Below, in pieces: positions 24,697 to 34,512 of a DNA stretch of 64,000 bases. Location of the stretch: positions 5,555,501 to 5,619,500 of the forward strand of contig NZ_JAJOZB010000001.1 of assembly GCF_023701745.1 (NCBI RefSeq), given 5' to 3'. The notes under the pieces are model-generated. The model was not told the DNA's origin. It searched no databases and was given only the letters and a program-made list of their open reading frames with translations. The position numbers were made by a program, and so were the translations under genes. The stretch comes from Streptomyces sp. RKAG293 (lineage in GTDB: Bacteria > Actinomycetota > Actinomycetes > Streptomycetales > Streptomycetaceae). The first letter of the stretch is position 1; every line of letters begins with the position of its first letter.

Positions 24697-25635
24697 GTGT
24701 TCGCTGCAGAACGTCGCCAATTGATCCTCGAAATGGTGCGGGCCAACGGAGCGGTTTCGCTCCGTGAGCTCGCCCGTGTCGTCCAGACCTCCGAAGTGAC
24801 CGTACGGCGGGACGTGCGCGCTCTGGAGGCCGAAGGACTGCTCGACCGCCGGCACGGCGGTGCGGTTTTGCCGGGTGGCTTCACCAGGGAGTCCGGTTTT
24901 CCGCAGAAATCCCATCTAGCGACCGCGGAGAAGACGGCCATCGCCGATCTCGCGGCGAGTCTCGTCGAAGAGGGCGAGGCCATCGTGGTCGGCGCCGGGA
25001 CCACCACGCAGGAGCTGGCCCGCCGGCTCGCGCGGATCCCGGGACTGACCGTCGTCACCAACTCCCTGCTGGTGGCGCAGGCGCTGGCACACGCGAACCG
25101 GGTCGAGGTCGTCATGACCGGCGGCACTCTGCGCGGCTCCAACTACGGCCTGGTCGGCAGCGGCGCCGAACAGTCCCTCCAGGGACTGCGGGTGTCGCGG
25201 GCCTTCCTGTCCGGCGCGGGACTGACCGCGGAGCGCGGTCTGTCGACGTCCAACATGCTCTCCGCGAGCGTGGACCGGGCGCTGGTGCAGGCGGCGGCGG
25301 AGGTCGTCGTCCTGGCCGACCATACGAAACTGGGCGCGGACACCATGTTCCAGACCGTGCCCACCGATCTGATCACGCATCTGGTGACGGACGAACCGCC
25401 GCCGGGTGACGACCGCAGCGCGACCGAGCTCCAGGCCCTCGCGGACCGTGGAGTGCAGGTCGCCGTCGCGTCCCTGATGGGGGCCGACGCCATCGCGGCC
25501 GGCCGGCCGCGCCGCGAGATGCCGATGCCCGCGCCCCGGAGGCACCCGCACCCGGGACAGCCGCCGCTGCGCAGCGCGACGCCGATCGCGGCCGACCAGC
25601 AGGCAGCCAGGATCGCCGACCTGCGGCGCCGTTAG
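24697..25635 (+). CDS. DeoR-family transcriptional regulator
   Basis: 312 residues. The N-terminal DeoR helix-turn-helix is RRQLILEMVRANGAVSLREL..SEVTVRRDVRAL, followed by the LxRRHGGAV wing. A DeoR C-terminal sensor domain (about 75-235) has VGAGTTTQELARRL and MTGGTLRGSNYGLVG. The tail of about 70 residues is Pro/Arg-rich and probably disordered. DeoR sensors bind phosphorylated sugars. With deoC, purine nucleoside phosphorylase and a phosphohexomutase nearby, it is a candidate for the regulator acting at CTACGCGCGTAG, though no copy of that site is seen before this gene. GTG 24697 follows TTACTGT, a possible -10. Confidence 0.88.
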   Translation: MFAAERRQLILEMVRANGAVSLRELARVVQTSEVTVRRDVRALEAEGLLDRRHGGAVLPGGFTRESGFPQKSHLATAEKTAIADLAASLVEEGEAIVVGAGTTTQELARRLARIPGLTVVTNSLLVAQALAHANRVEVVMTGGTLRGSNYGLVGSGAEQSLQGLRVSRAFLSGAGLTAERGLSTSNMLSASVDRALVQAAAEVVVLADHTKLGADTMFQTVPTDLITHLVTDEPPPGDDRSATELQALADRGVQVAVASLMGADAIAAGRPRREMPMPAPRRHPHPGQPPLRSATPIAADQQAARIADLRRR

Positions 25636-25742
25636 GGACGCCGCGGGGAGAGATCCCGACGGACCCTGGACCCGGGTCGTGAAAGGCCCGGGTCGCGGAA
25701 CGGAGTGGGTCGCGGAGAGTCCTGGTCACGGGAGCCGTGGCG

Positions 25743-26303
25743 TCACGCCTGCGCGGTGACTCCTGCCGGGGTGCGCAGGCCGTGCAGGGTCAGGTCCATC
25801 AGCCGGTCGAAGATCGCCTGACGTTCCGGGTCCTTCTCGGCCACCAGCACGATGGCGTTCGTCAGCTTGAGCAGGTCGGCGATGGTCGCGTCCGTACGTA
25901 CCTCACCGGCCCGCTGGGCGCGCTCCAGCAGCGCCCCGCCCGCCGCGCGCAGCGGCACCTTGCACGCGACCATCTTCGCGTCGCCCGCGGCCATGATGGC
26001 GGCCGCCAGGCCGCGGTACATGGTGGAGTGGACGGCGACCATCCGCAGCCACCGGACGAGCGCGTCGGTCGGTGAGTCCGCCGTCAGCAGTTCGTCCGCG
26101 CGCACGGTCAGCAGCTCGACCTCCTGCTCGAAGACCGCGTTCATCAGCGCGTAGCGGTCGGGGAAGTGCCGGTAGAGGGTGCCGATGCCGACGCCCGCGT
26201 GGCGTGCGATGTCCTCCAGCGACGCGTCGGTGCCGTGCACGATGAAGGCCTGTCGGGCCTCGGCCAGCAACCGGTCGTAGTTGCGCTGCGCGTCTGCCCG
26301 CAT
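25743..26303 (-). CDS. TetR-family transcriptional regulator
   Basis: A 186-residue TetR repressor. The N-terminal HTH (about 10-55) reads LLAEARQAFIVHGTDASLEDIARHAGVGIGTLYRHFPDRYALM, whose GIGTLYRHFP core is diagnostic. The remaining helical ligand domain is variable. ATG 26303 (MRADAQRNYD) has GGGAGG upstream; the longer frame to 26357 would enter the operator. It is divergent from an MFS exporter and separated from it by two 15-bp palindromes, the standard repressor/pump arrangement. The ligand is presumably a pump substrate. Confidence 0.92.
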   Translation of the reverse strand: MRADAQRNYDRLLAEARQAFIVHGTDASLEDIARHAGVGIGTLYRHFPDRYALMNAVFEQEVELLTVRADELLTADSPTDALVRWLRMVAVHSTMYRGLAAAIMAAGDAKMVACKVPLRAAGGALLERAQRAGEVRTDATIADLLKLTNAIVLVAEKDPERQAIFDRLMDLTLHGLRTPAGVTAQA

Positions 26304-26356
26304 CGCCACTCGCCTCCCAAGGTCCGATCCCGGAAATCCAGGATCCCAGAATGGCA

Positions 26357-26404
26357 TTGTAGAACCGGAGGCGTCCTCCGTATAGTTTGCGGAGGCACCC
26401 TCCG
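26357..26404 (+). promoter_or_regulatory. Promoter of MFS gene with two TetR operators
   Basis: TTGTAG (26357-26362), 18-bp spacer, TATAGT (26381-26386). Palindrome CGGAGGCGTCCTCCG (26366-26380) fills the spacer, and CGGAGGCACCCTCCG (26390-26404) covers the start region, 24 bp centre to centre. Repressor binding at either would block the polymerase. Both arms are identical 6-mers (CGGAGG/CCTCCG). Confidence 0.75.
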
Positions 26405-26432
26405 TTTCTGCCTCTCGGGAGGTCTACTCAGC

Positions 26433-27860
26433 ATGTCCACATCCTTGAGCACGGCTCCACTCACCGCCCCCGCCCCGACCCGGCGGCACCACCCGTTACT
26501 CGCTCTCTCCGCCATCGTCGGCACCCAGCTGATGCTGCTGCTGGATGCGACCGTGGTGAACGTCGCCCTGCCGGGCATAGGCGCCGACCTGGGCTTCTCC
26601 TCCACTGGCATGTCCTGGATCCTGAACGTCTACATCCTCGCGTTCGGCGGTCTGCTGCTGCTCGGCAGCCGGATCGGCGACCTCATCGGCCGCCGCCGCG
26701 CCCTGATCATCGGCGTGCTGGCCTTCACCGCCGCCTCGGTGGCCGGCGGATTCGCCACCGACGCGACGCTGCTGCTCGTCTCCCGCGGCGCCCAGGGAGC
26801 CGCCGCCGCACTGGCCGCGCCCAGCACCCTCGCCCTGTTGACCACCACCTTCACCGAGGGCACCGAGCGCAACCGCGCGCTCAGCGTGTTCTCCGCGATC
26901 TCCGGCGCCGGCTCCGCCGTCGGCCTCATCGTCGGCGGGATGCTCACCGAATGGGGTTCCTGGCGCTGGGTGTTCTTCATCAACATCCCGGTCGGGCTCG
27001 CCATCGCCGCGCTGGCCCCGCGCTACGTCGCCGAGACGGCCCGCCACCCCGGCGGCCGGTTCGACGTCGCCGGGGCGCTCACCGGCACCCTCGGCATGGC
27101 CTCGCTCGTCTACGCGTTCATCCGCGTCGCCGACCAGGGCTGGGGCGACACCCGGGCGCTGACCACCTTCGGCGCGGCGGCCGCGCTGCTCGCCGCGTTC
27201 CTCGTCAACGAGGTACGGGCCGAGCGGCCGCTGGTCGTGCTGCGGCTGTTCGCGGACCGCAACCGGGCCCTCGCCTACGGCTGCATGCTGCTCATCCCGG
27301 CGGGCATGTTCGGGGTCTTCTACTTCTCCACCCAGTTCCTGCAGGGCGTACTGGGCTACAGCCCGCTGCGGACCGGCTTCGCCTTCCTCCCGCTGGCCGC
27401 CCCGCTCTTCGTGGCCGCCCGCACCGCCCCGCGCGCGCTGGCCCGCTTCGGCGCCAAGCGCGTCGCGTCGGCCGGCGCCCTGCTCTCGCTCAGCGGGACG
27501 CTGTGGCTCTCGCAGCTCGACGCGGGCACCGGATACGCGGGCGCGCTGCTCGGGCCGCTGGCCCTCATCGGGGTGGGTGTCGGCTTCACGATGATGCCGC
27601 TCAACACCCTCATCCTGACGGGCGTCCAGCCGCGCGACGCCGGTTCGGCGTCCGGACTGCTGCAGACGATGCAGCAGATCGGCGGCAGCCTGGGCCTGTC
27701 GATCCTCGTCACGGTCTTCGGCACCGCGGCCCGGCACGCCGGCGGGGGTGCCGGGGAGGTCTTCACGGCGGGCGCCACCGCCGCCTTCGCGGCGGCCGCC
27801 GTCTTCACCGGCCTGGCGCTGCTGCTCGTCCTGGCCGTCCGGGCGCCCTCGAAACGCTGA
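26433..27860 (+). CDS. MFS drug transporter, DHA2 (14-helix) family
   Basis: 475 residues with about 14 predicted membrane helices. It has the DHA2 motif LDATVVNVALPGIGADL in helix 1, the loop 2-3 motif GSRIGDLIGRRRALIIG, and motif C-like GAGSAVGLIVGGMLTEWGSWRWVF. This family exports cationic or amphiphilic drugs by proton antiport. ATG 26433 follows GGGAGG. Controlled by the divergent TetR gene through the two palindromes. A long perfect hairpin follows the stop. Confidence 0.92.
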   Translation: MSTSLSTAPLTAPAPTRRHHPLLALSAIVGTQLMLLLDATVVNVALPGIGADLGFSSTGMSWILNVYILAFGGLLLLGSRIGDLIGRRRALIIGVLAFTAASVAGGFATDATLLLVSRGAQGAAAALAAPSTLALLTTTFTEGTERNRALSVFSAISGAGSAVGLIVGGMLTEWGSWRWVFFINIPVGLAIAALAPRYVAETARHPGGRFDVAGALTGTLGMASLVYAFIRVADQGWGDTRALTTFGAAAALLAAFLVNEVRAERPLVVLRLFADRNRALAYGCMLLIPAGMFGVFYFSTQFLQGVLGYSPLRTGFAFLPLAAPLFVAARTAPRALARFGAKRVASAGALLSLSGTLWLSQLDAGTGYAGALLGPLALIGVGVGFTMMPLNTLILTGVQPRDAGSASGLLQTMQQIGGSLGLSILVTVFGTAARHAGGGAGEVFTAGATAAFAAAAVFTGLALLLVLAVRAPSKR

Positions 27861-27878
27861 GGGTGCCGGAACAGCGAA

Positions 27879-27912
27879 ATGCCGGGCGGGCCCGATCGGG
27901 CCCGCCCGGCAT
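27879..27912. terminator. Bidirectional terminator between MFS gene and accA
   Basis: Perfect 17-bp inverted repeat with no loop (centre 27895/27896) between convergent genes ending at 27860 and 27947. No T-tract. Confidence 0.65.
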
Positions 27913-27946
27913 CGTCAGTTCACCTGACCGGAGATCCGTCCTGGGA

Positions 27947-29713
<1,767 letters not shown>

Positions 29714-30087
29714 GATGGCTCCCTCCTTGAAACAAGCCGAGTTTAGTTACTGACGACACTTCATGCCGAGTCACCCCTACAGGTGAGCTTGCCCACACGG
29801 AGGGTGATTCGAGCGCCGGTCGAGCGCCCGAGTGCCTGCTAAATCCACGGTACGACCCCATTCGTCCAGGTGCCCCAGGGGCCTTGGTGTGGCCCATGTC
29901 TCTCTGCGTGACCAAGGGCAGGATGCCGGATCCTTTGTGGGTTCTCCACGAATAGGGGGTGGAATCTTTGCTGGTCCGCCACCCCGAAAGGGTGGTGGGG
30001 TCATGGACCTTGCCGCGCGGCGTACCCGTTAGTAGCGTTCGCGATGCGTGATACCCGGGGTAACGGTTGCAGGTTGAAGGGGGAAAG
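29714..30087. other. Divergent intergenic region between accA and a membrane-protein gene
   Basis: About 370 bp without a supported gene. The left end holds the accA ribosome site and an AT-rich stretch (29740-29760) suited to its promoter. A small hairpin CCACCC-CGAAA-GGGTGG lies at 29979-29995. The right end contains the ribosome site AGGGGG of the rightward gene. An ORF here on the minus strand has no recognisable features. Confidence 0.5.
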
Positions 30088-30546
30088 GTGCGCAGAGGTC
30101 TGGCCGCGACCACGGCTGTAGTGCTCGTCCTTGAGGCGTTCGGCATCGCGTTCGTCCATGTGGTGCTCGGCCTCGCCGTGCGCAACCAGAACATGTCCGT
30201 CGCGGGGCTCGACTCCGACGGCATGGCCATCGGCACCTGGGTCGGCGGTGCCCTGTTCGGGCTCTTCCTCATCGGCTGTGCCCTCATCCCGGCGCGGGTA
30301 GCGCTGCGTGGCCGGCCGCCCGGCAGGTTCGGGCAGATCCTGCTCATCGTGTGCGCGGTCGTTCACGGCCTGCTGGGTGCGCTGGTGGTCGGCCTCGTCG
30401 GCTGGGCCGCCTTCGTCTTCATGATGCTCGTCCTGGCGCTCCTCGTCGGCACTCTGCTGCTGTACCCGGACACCGAGGACGGCGCGCCCGCCGCCGGGAG
30501 CAACGGCAACGAGGTCCCGCCGCCGACCGCTCCGGCCGCAGCCTAG
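30088..30546 (+). CDS. Four-helix integral membrane protein, unknown function
   Basis: 152 residues with four hydrophobic helices (about 5-27, 47-70, 88-108, 109-128) and a Pro/Ala-rich cytoplasmic or extracellular tail. No family recognised. GTG 30088 is chosen because AGGGGG lies 5 bases upstream; a TTG at 30067 is in frame. It is convergent with maf. Confidence 0.75.
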   Translation: MRRGLAATTAVVLVLEAFGIAFVHVVLGLAVRNQNMSVAGLDSDGMAIGTWVGGALFGLFLIGCALIPARVALRGRPPGRFGQILLIVCAVVHGLLGALVVGLVGWAAFVFMMLVLALLVGTLLLYPDTEDGAPAAGSNGNEVPPPTAPAAA

Positions 30547-30580
30547 GACGTTACCGGCGGGGGCGGGCGGAAACCGGGGG

Positions 30581-31183
30581 CTACGCCGTCCAGAGGTCGG
30601 TGATCCGCACGTCCAGGTCGCCCAGCAGCCGCCGCAGCGTCGGCAGGGACAGCCCGATGACGTTGCCCGGGTCCCCGTCGATGCCGTCGACGAACGGGGC
30701 CGAGCGGCCGTCCAGGGTGAACGCGCCCGCGACGTACAGCGGCTCGCCGCTCGCGACGTAGGCGGCGATCTCGGCGTCGTCCGGCGAGCCGAAGCGCACC
30801 GTCGTCGACGCGGTCACCGACACCTGCTTGCCGTTCGCGGTGTCGATGACGCAGTGACCCGTCCGCAGTACGCCCGACCGGCCGCGCATCGACATCCACC
30901 GGGCGGTCGCCTCCGCGGCGTCCGCCGGCTTGCCCAGCGCCTCGCCGTCCAGTTCCAGGACGGAGTCGCAGCCGATCACCAGCTCGCCGCCGGTCAGGCC
31001 GGCCGCGACCGCCGCCGCCTTCGCCTCGGCCAGCACCCGCGCCAGCTCCGCCGGGTTCGCGGCCGTCAGCGCGTCCTCGTCGACCCCGCTGACCACGACC
31101 CGGGGATCGAGTCCCGCCTGCCGCAGCAGGTTGAGACGGGCGGGGGAGGCGGAGGCCAGGACGAGGGGGCGAGGGGTGCTCAT
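30581..31183 (-). CDS. maf: Maf-family nucleotide pyrophosphatase
   Basis: A 200-residue Maf/HAM1-like protein that hydrolyses non-canonical or modified NTPs, also linked to septum formation. The start motif LVLASASPARLNLLRQAG, the catalytic-site GCDSVLELDG and GKP, and the C-terminal GDPGNVIGLSLPTLRRLL are all present. ATG 31183 is used despite a weak ribosome site because it precedes the conserved N-terminal strand. It lies 60 bp after mmpB on the same strand. Confidence 0.92.
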   Translation of the reverse strand: MSTPRPLVLASASPARLNLLRQAGLDPRVVVSGVDEDALTAANPAELARVLAEAKAAAVAAGLTGGELVIGCDSVLELDGEALGKPADAAEATARWMSMRGRSGVLRTGHCVIDTANGKQVSVTASTTVRFGSPDDAEIAAYVASGEPLYVAGAFTLDGRSAPFVDGIDGDPGNVIGLSLPTLRRLLGDLDVRITDLWTA

Positions 31184-31243
31184 CGGGCCATCGTAATTCG
31201 GGCCGCGGCCGCTCCGGTGCCGGGGCGGGACACTGCCGGGCGG

Positions 31244-31381
31244 TCAGCTGTGCCAGCCGACGAGCAGCATCAGCAGGGGAATGGTCAGCGCGATCACGAG
31301 CATCGCGCGCCGCAGCATCGCCTGCACCTGCCGCATGTCCTCCGGCGGTTCGTCGCGCCGGTCGCGGTCCGACCACAACAT
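31244..31381 (-). CDS. mmpB: Morphogenic membrane protein MmpB (45 residues)
   Basis: A short gene easily missed. It reads MLWSDRDRRDEPPEDMRQ, then a helix VIALTIPLLMLLVGW and stops after HS. The MLWSD.....PPE..R..Q.MLRR start and the single membrane helix match the actinobacterial MmpB family as I remember it, usually encoded next to the acyl-CoA carboxylase/maf cluster. GGAAG lies just before ATG 31381. A terminator separates it from pccE, so it probably has its own promoter or reads into maf. Confidence 0.8.
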   Translation of the reverse strand: MLWSDRDRRDEPPEDMRQVQAMLRRAMLVIALTIPLLMLLVGWHS

Positions 31382-31406
31382 GTCTTCCAGGTTGCGCCCG
31401 GGAAAA

Positions 31407-31442
31407 GGCCCGCGCCTGAGTACGGATACTCAAGCGCGGGCC
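31407..31442 (-). terminator. Rho-independent terminator of pccB-pccE
   Basis: A 16-bp stem (31407-31422 with 31427-31442, one G-T pair) and a 4-nt loop. On the minus strand the stem is followed by TTTTCC. It lies 43 bp past the pccE stop. Confidence 0.75.
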
Positions 31443-31485
31443 GGGAGGTGACTATTTGTGTGGGTTGTTCGGCTGCTCGGCCCGT

Positions 31486-31692
31486 TCAGCGCGGCCAGAA
31501 GGACGTGCGCCACGCGCCGGGACCCGGGCCGGGGACCGGGCGGGGCACATTGTGGGCCGGGTCGGCCCAATGCTCCGTCTGCCGCGGGCCGTCGGCGCTG
31601 CCCGCCGTCGCGGCGGCCCGCGCCTGGACCAGTGCCACGACGGCGGCAAGCTCCTCCGGGGTCGGATTTCCCCGCTCTACCTTGATCACCAC
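31486..31692 (-). CDS. pccE: Acyl-CoA carboxylase epsilon subunit
   Basis: A 68-residue epsilon subunit: VIKVERGNPTPEELAAVVA near the start is the defining motif, followed by an Ala/Pro-rich stretch and a Trp-containing tail (AWRTSFWPR). The subunit bridges alpha and beta components and boosts activity of Streptomyces propionyl-CoA carboxylase. GTG 31692 has AAGGAG seven bases upstream, and it starts 11 bp after pccB. Confidence 0.93.
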   Translation of the reverse strand: MVIKVERGNPTPEELAAVVALVQARAAATAGSADGPRQTEHWADPAHNVPRPVPGPGPGAWRTSFWPR

Positions 31693-31703
31693 GGGACGGC
31701 TCC

Positions 31704-33293
31704 TTACAGGGGGATGTTGCCGTGCTTCTTCGGCGGCAGGCTCTCGCGCTTGTTGCGCAGCGTCCGCAGCGCCTTGACCAGGTGCGAGCGGGTCTCGGAC
31801 GGCATGATCACCGCGTCGACGTAACCGCGCTCGGCCGCCACGTACGGGTTCAGCAGCGTGTCCTCGTAGTCGGTGATCAGCTGCTGGCGCAGCTCCTCGA
31901 CCGCCTCCGGCGTCTTGGCCTCCGCCAGCGTGCGGCGGTGCAGGATGTTCACCGCGCCCTGCGCGCCCATGACGGCGATCTGCGCGGTCGGCCACGCCAG
32001 GTTCAGGTCCGCGCCCAGGTGCTTGGAGCCCATCACGTCGTAGGCGCCGCCGTACGCCTTACGGGTGATGACGGTGATCAGCGGGACCGTCGCCTCCGCG
32101 TAGGCGTAGATCAGCTTGGCGCCGCGCCGGATGATGCCGTTCCACTCCTGGTCGGTGCCGGGCAGGAAGCCGGGTACGTCCACGAAGGTGATGACCGGGA
32201 TGTTGAAGCTGTCGCAGGTACGGACGAAGCGGGCGGCCTTCTCCGACGCGTCGATGTCCAGACAGCCCGCGAACTGCATCGGCTGGTTGGCGATGATGCC
32301 GACCGGCCGCCCCTCGATCCGGCCGAGGCCCGCGACGATGTTCGGCGCGAACAGCGCCTGCGTCTCCAGGAACTCGCCGTCGTCGAGCACGTGCTCGATG
32401 ACCTTGTGCATGTCGTACGGCTGGTTCGCGGAGTCCGGGATCAGCGCGTCCAGCTCCAGGTCCTCGGCGCTGGTCGCCAGGTCCGCCTCGACCGGGTAGG
32501 CCGGGGCCTCCGCCAGGTTGTTGGACGGCAGGTACGACAGCAGCGCCTTCACGTACTCGATGGCGTCCTTCTCGTCACCCGCCATGTGGTGCGCGTTGCC
32601 GGACGTCGTGTTGTGGGTGCGGGCGCCGCCCAGCTCCTCCATGGCGACGTCCTCGCCGGTCACCGTCTTGATGACGTCGGGTCCCGTGATGAACATGTGC
32701 GAGGTCTGGTCGACCATCACCACGAAGTCCGTGATGGCCGGCGAGTACACCGCGCCGCCCGCGCACGGGCCCACGATCAGCGAGATCTGCGGGATCACAC
32801 CGGAGGCGTGGGTGTTGCGGCGGAAGATCTCGCCGTACATGCCGAGCGAGGCCACACCCTCCTGGATGCGGGCGCCGCCGGAGTCGTTGATGCCGATGAC
32901 CGGGCAGCCGGTCTTCATCGCCCAGTCCATGACCTTGACGATCTTCTCGCCGTAGACCTCGCCCAGGGCGCCGCCGAAGACGGTGAAGTCCTGGGAGAAG
33001 ACCGCCACCGGGCGGCCCTCGACCGTGCCGTAACCCGTGACGACACCATCGCCGTAGGGCCGGTTCTTCTCCAGGTCGAAGTTGGTCGACCGGTGCCGGG
33101 CGAGCTCGTCCAGTTCGACGAACGAGTCCTCGTCGAGGAGCAGTTCGATCCGCTCCCGGGCGGTCAGCTTGCCCTTGGCGTGCTGCTTCTCCACCGCGCG
33201 CTCGGAGCCGGCGTGCGTCGCCTCTTCCATACGGCGGCGCAAATCCGCGAGCTTGCCCGCGGTGGTGTGGATGTCGTGCTCCGGCTCGGCCAT
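31704..33293 (-). CDS. pccB: Acyl-CoA (propionyl-CoA) carboxylase beta subunit
   Basis: A 529-residue carboxyltransferase. The N-terminal half carries GGARIQEGVASLGMYGEIF and GPCAGGAVYSPA (acyl-CoA oxyanion-hole region), and the C-terminal half carries DVPGFLPGTDQEWNGIIRRGAK and RKAYGGAYDVMGSK (biotin side). It makes methylmalonyl-CoA from propionyl-CoA, a polyketide and odd-chain fatty acid precursor. Length and motifs match S. coelicolor PccB. ATG 33293; divergent from birA, which biotinylates its partner. Confidence 0.96.
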   Translation of the reverse strand: MAEPEHDIHTTAGKLADLRRRMEEATHAGSERAVEKQHAKGKLTARERIELLLDEDSFVELDELARHRSTNFDLEKNRPYGDGVVTGYGTVEGRPVAVFSQDFTVFGGALGEVYGEKIVKVMDWAMKTGCPVIGINDSGGARIQEGVASLGMYGEIFRRNTHASGVIPQISLIVGPCAGGAVYSPAITDFVVMVDQTSHMFITGPDVIKTVTGEDVAMEELGGARTHNTTSGNAHHMAGDEKDAIEYVKALLSYLPSNNLAEAPAYPVEADLATSAEDLELDALIPDSANQPYDMHKVIEHVLDDGEFLETQALFAPNIVAGLGRIEGRPVGIIANQPMQFAGCLDIDASEKAARFVRTCDSFNIPVITFVDVPGFLPGTDQEWNGIIRRGAKLIYAYAEATVPLITVITRKAYGGAYDVMGSKHLGADLNLAWPTAQIAVMGAQGAVNILHRRTLAEAKTPEAVEELRQQLITDYEDTLLNPYVAAERGYVDAVIMPSETRSHLVKALRTLRNKRESLPPKKHGNIPL

Positions 33294-33440
33294 GGAGGCG
33301 GCTCTCCTGCTCTCGTGGGTCCTGTCGGGTCCTACTTGACTGGCGAGTAACGCTGTTTCGTAGCGTAACGGCGCGACTGCTTCTCGAGCAGTGCGGCGTT
33401 GGACACACTCCGCTCACAGGTCTTCTCCTAATCTGGGCGG

Positions 33441-34280
33441 ATGACGACTCCCAACCGCTGGTCCGACCTGGAGCGCCCCCCTCTCGGCGAAGCCGCGCTG
33501 CGCCGGGCGGTCATCGCGCCGGACAGCCCCTGGACGTCCCTCGACGTCGTCGAGGCCACTGGTTCCACCAACAGCGACCTCGCACAACGCGCCAACGCCG
33601 GTGCCCCGGAAGGCGCCGTACTCGTCGCGGAGGAACAGACCGCGGGCCGCGGCCGGCTCGACCGCCAGTGGTCGGCGCCGCCGCGCTCCGGCCTGTTCTT
33701 CTCGGTGCTGCTGCGGCCCGCCGACGTACCGGTGGAGCGCTGGGGCTGGCTGCCGCTGCTCGCCGGCGTCGCGACCGCCACCGCGCTGTCCCGGGCGGCC
33801 GGCGTCGACACGGCACTCAAATGGCCCAACGACCTGCTGGTCACCATCGACGGCGAGGAGCGCAAGACCGGCGGCATCCTCGCCGAGCGCGCCGGCACCG
33901 ACGGAGTCGTCATCGGCATCGGCGTCAACGTGTCGCTGCGCACCGAGGAACTGCCCGTCCCCGCCGCGGGCTCCCTCGCCCTCGCCGGCGCCAAGGGCAC
34001 CGACCGCGACCCGCTGCTGCGCGCCGTGCTGCGCTCCCTCGCCGACTGGTACGGCGAGTGGCGCGCGGCCGCCGGCGACCCGGCCGCCTCCCGCCTCCAG
34101 CAGACGTACGCGGCCGGCTGCGCCACGCTGGGCCGCGAGGTCCGCGCCGAGCTGCCCGGCGGCCGCGAGCTGGTCGGCACCGCGGTCGGCGTGGACGACG
34201 ACGGCCGGCTGGTGCTCGCCACCGCGGACGGCGAGCAGGCGGTCGGCGCCGGGGACGTCGTCCACGTCCGCCGCGCGTAG
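33441..34280 (+). CDS. birA: Biotin--[acetyl-CoA-carboxylase] ligase
   Basis: A 279-residue class I (no HTH) biotin protein ligase. Motifs are EATGSTNSDLAQRA, AGRGRLDRQWSAP (biotinyl-AMP binding loop), LKWPNDLLV (catalytic Lys region) and GGILAE, with a C-terminal SH3-like domain (LGREVRAELPGGREL). It attaches biotin to the AccA carrier domain. It is divergently transcribed from pccB, which is a functional pairing. TTGACT and AT-rich sequence around 33336-33365 suggest promoters between them. Confidence 0.95.
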   Translation: MTTPNRWSDLERPPLGEAALRRAVIAPDSPWTSLDVVEATGSTNSDLAQRANAGAPEGAVLVAEEQTAGRGRLDRQWSAPPRSGLFFSVLLRPADVPVERWGWLPLLAGVATATALSRAAGVDTALKWPNDLLVTIDGEERKTGGILAERAGTDGVVIGIGVNVSLRTEELPVPAAGSLALAGAKGTDRDPLLRAVLRSLADWYGEWRAAAGDPAASRLQQTYAAGCATLGREVRAELPGGRELVGTAVGVDDDGRLVLATADGEQAVGAGDVVHVRRA

Positions 34281-34343
34281 CGCCGGGCCCCGGGGCGGTC
34301 CCGGCGGCCCGTCCGGATCCCGGTCCTCCCTTGCGCATCGCCC

Positions 34344-34385
34344 GTCAGCGGGTCGTCCGCGGGGGCCCGCCGAAGACCCGCTGAC
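34344..34385. terminator. Hairpin downstream of birA
   Basis: Perfect 11-bp outer arms (34344-34354 and 34375-34385) with a further GC-rich inner stem, 63 bp after the birA stop. Confidence 0.55.
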
Positions 34386-34512
34386 GTAGGCACGGGCAGG
34401 TGACGTGAGCTACGGCACACCTGCCGTATCGTTGAGGCGGCGCGTCGGCTTGATGATCGGAAGGGCTCGGACGGGCATTGCGCAGGGATCTGACAGGGGG
34501 CGGAGGGTGAGC

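Noticed and set aside
29777..30004. Possible small minus-strand gene between accA and the membrane protein
   Set aside because: No ribosome site, low-complexity content and no recognisable motif.
33294..33440. Palindromic operator GTAACGCT..AGCGTAAC between pccB and birA
   Set aside because: The arms are not true inverted complements, so only a general promoter region is supported.
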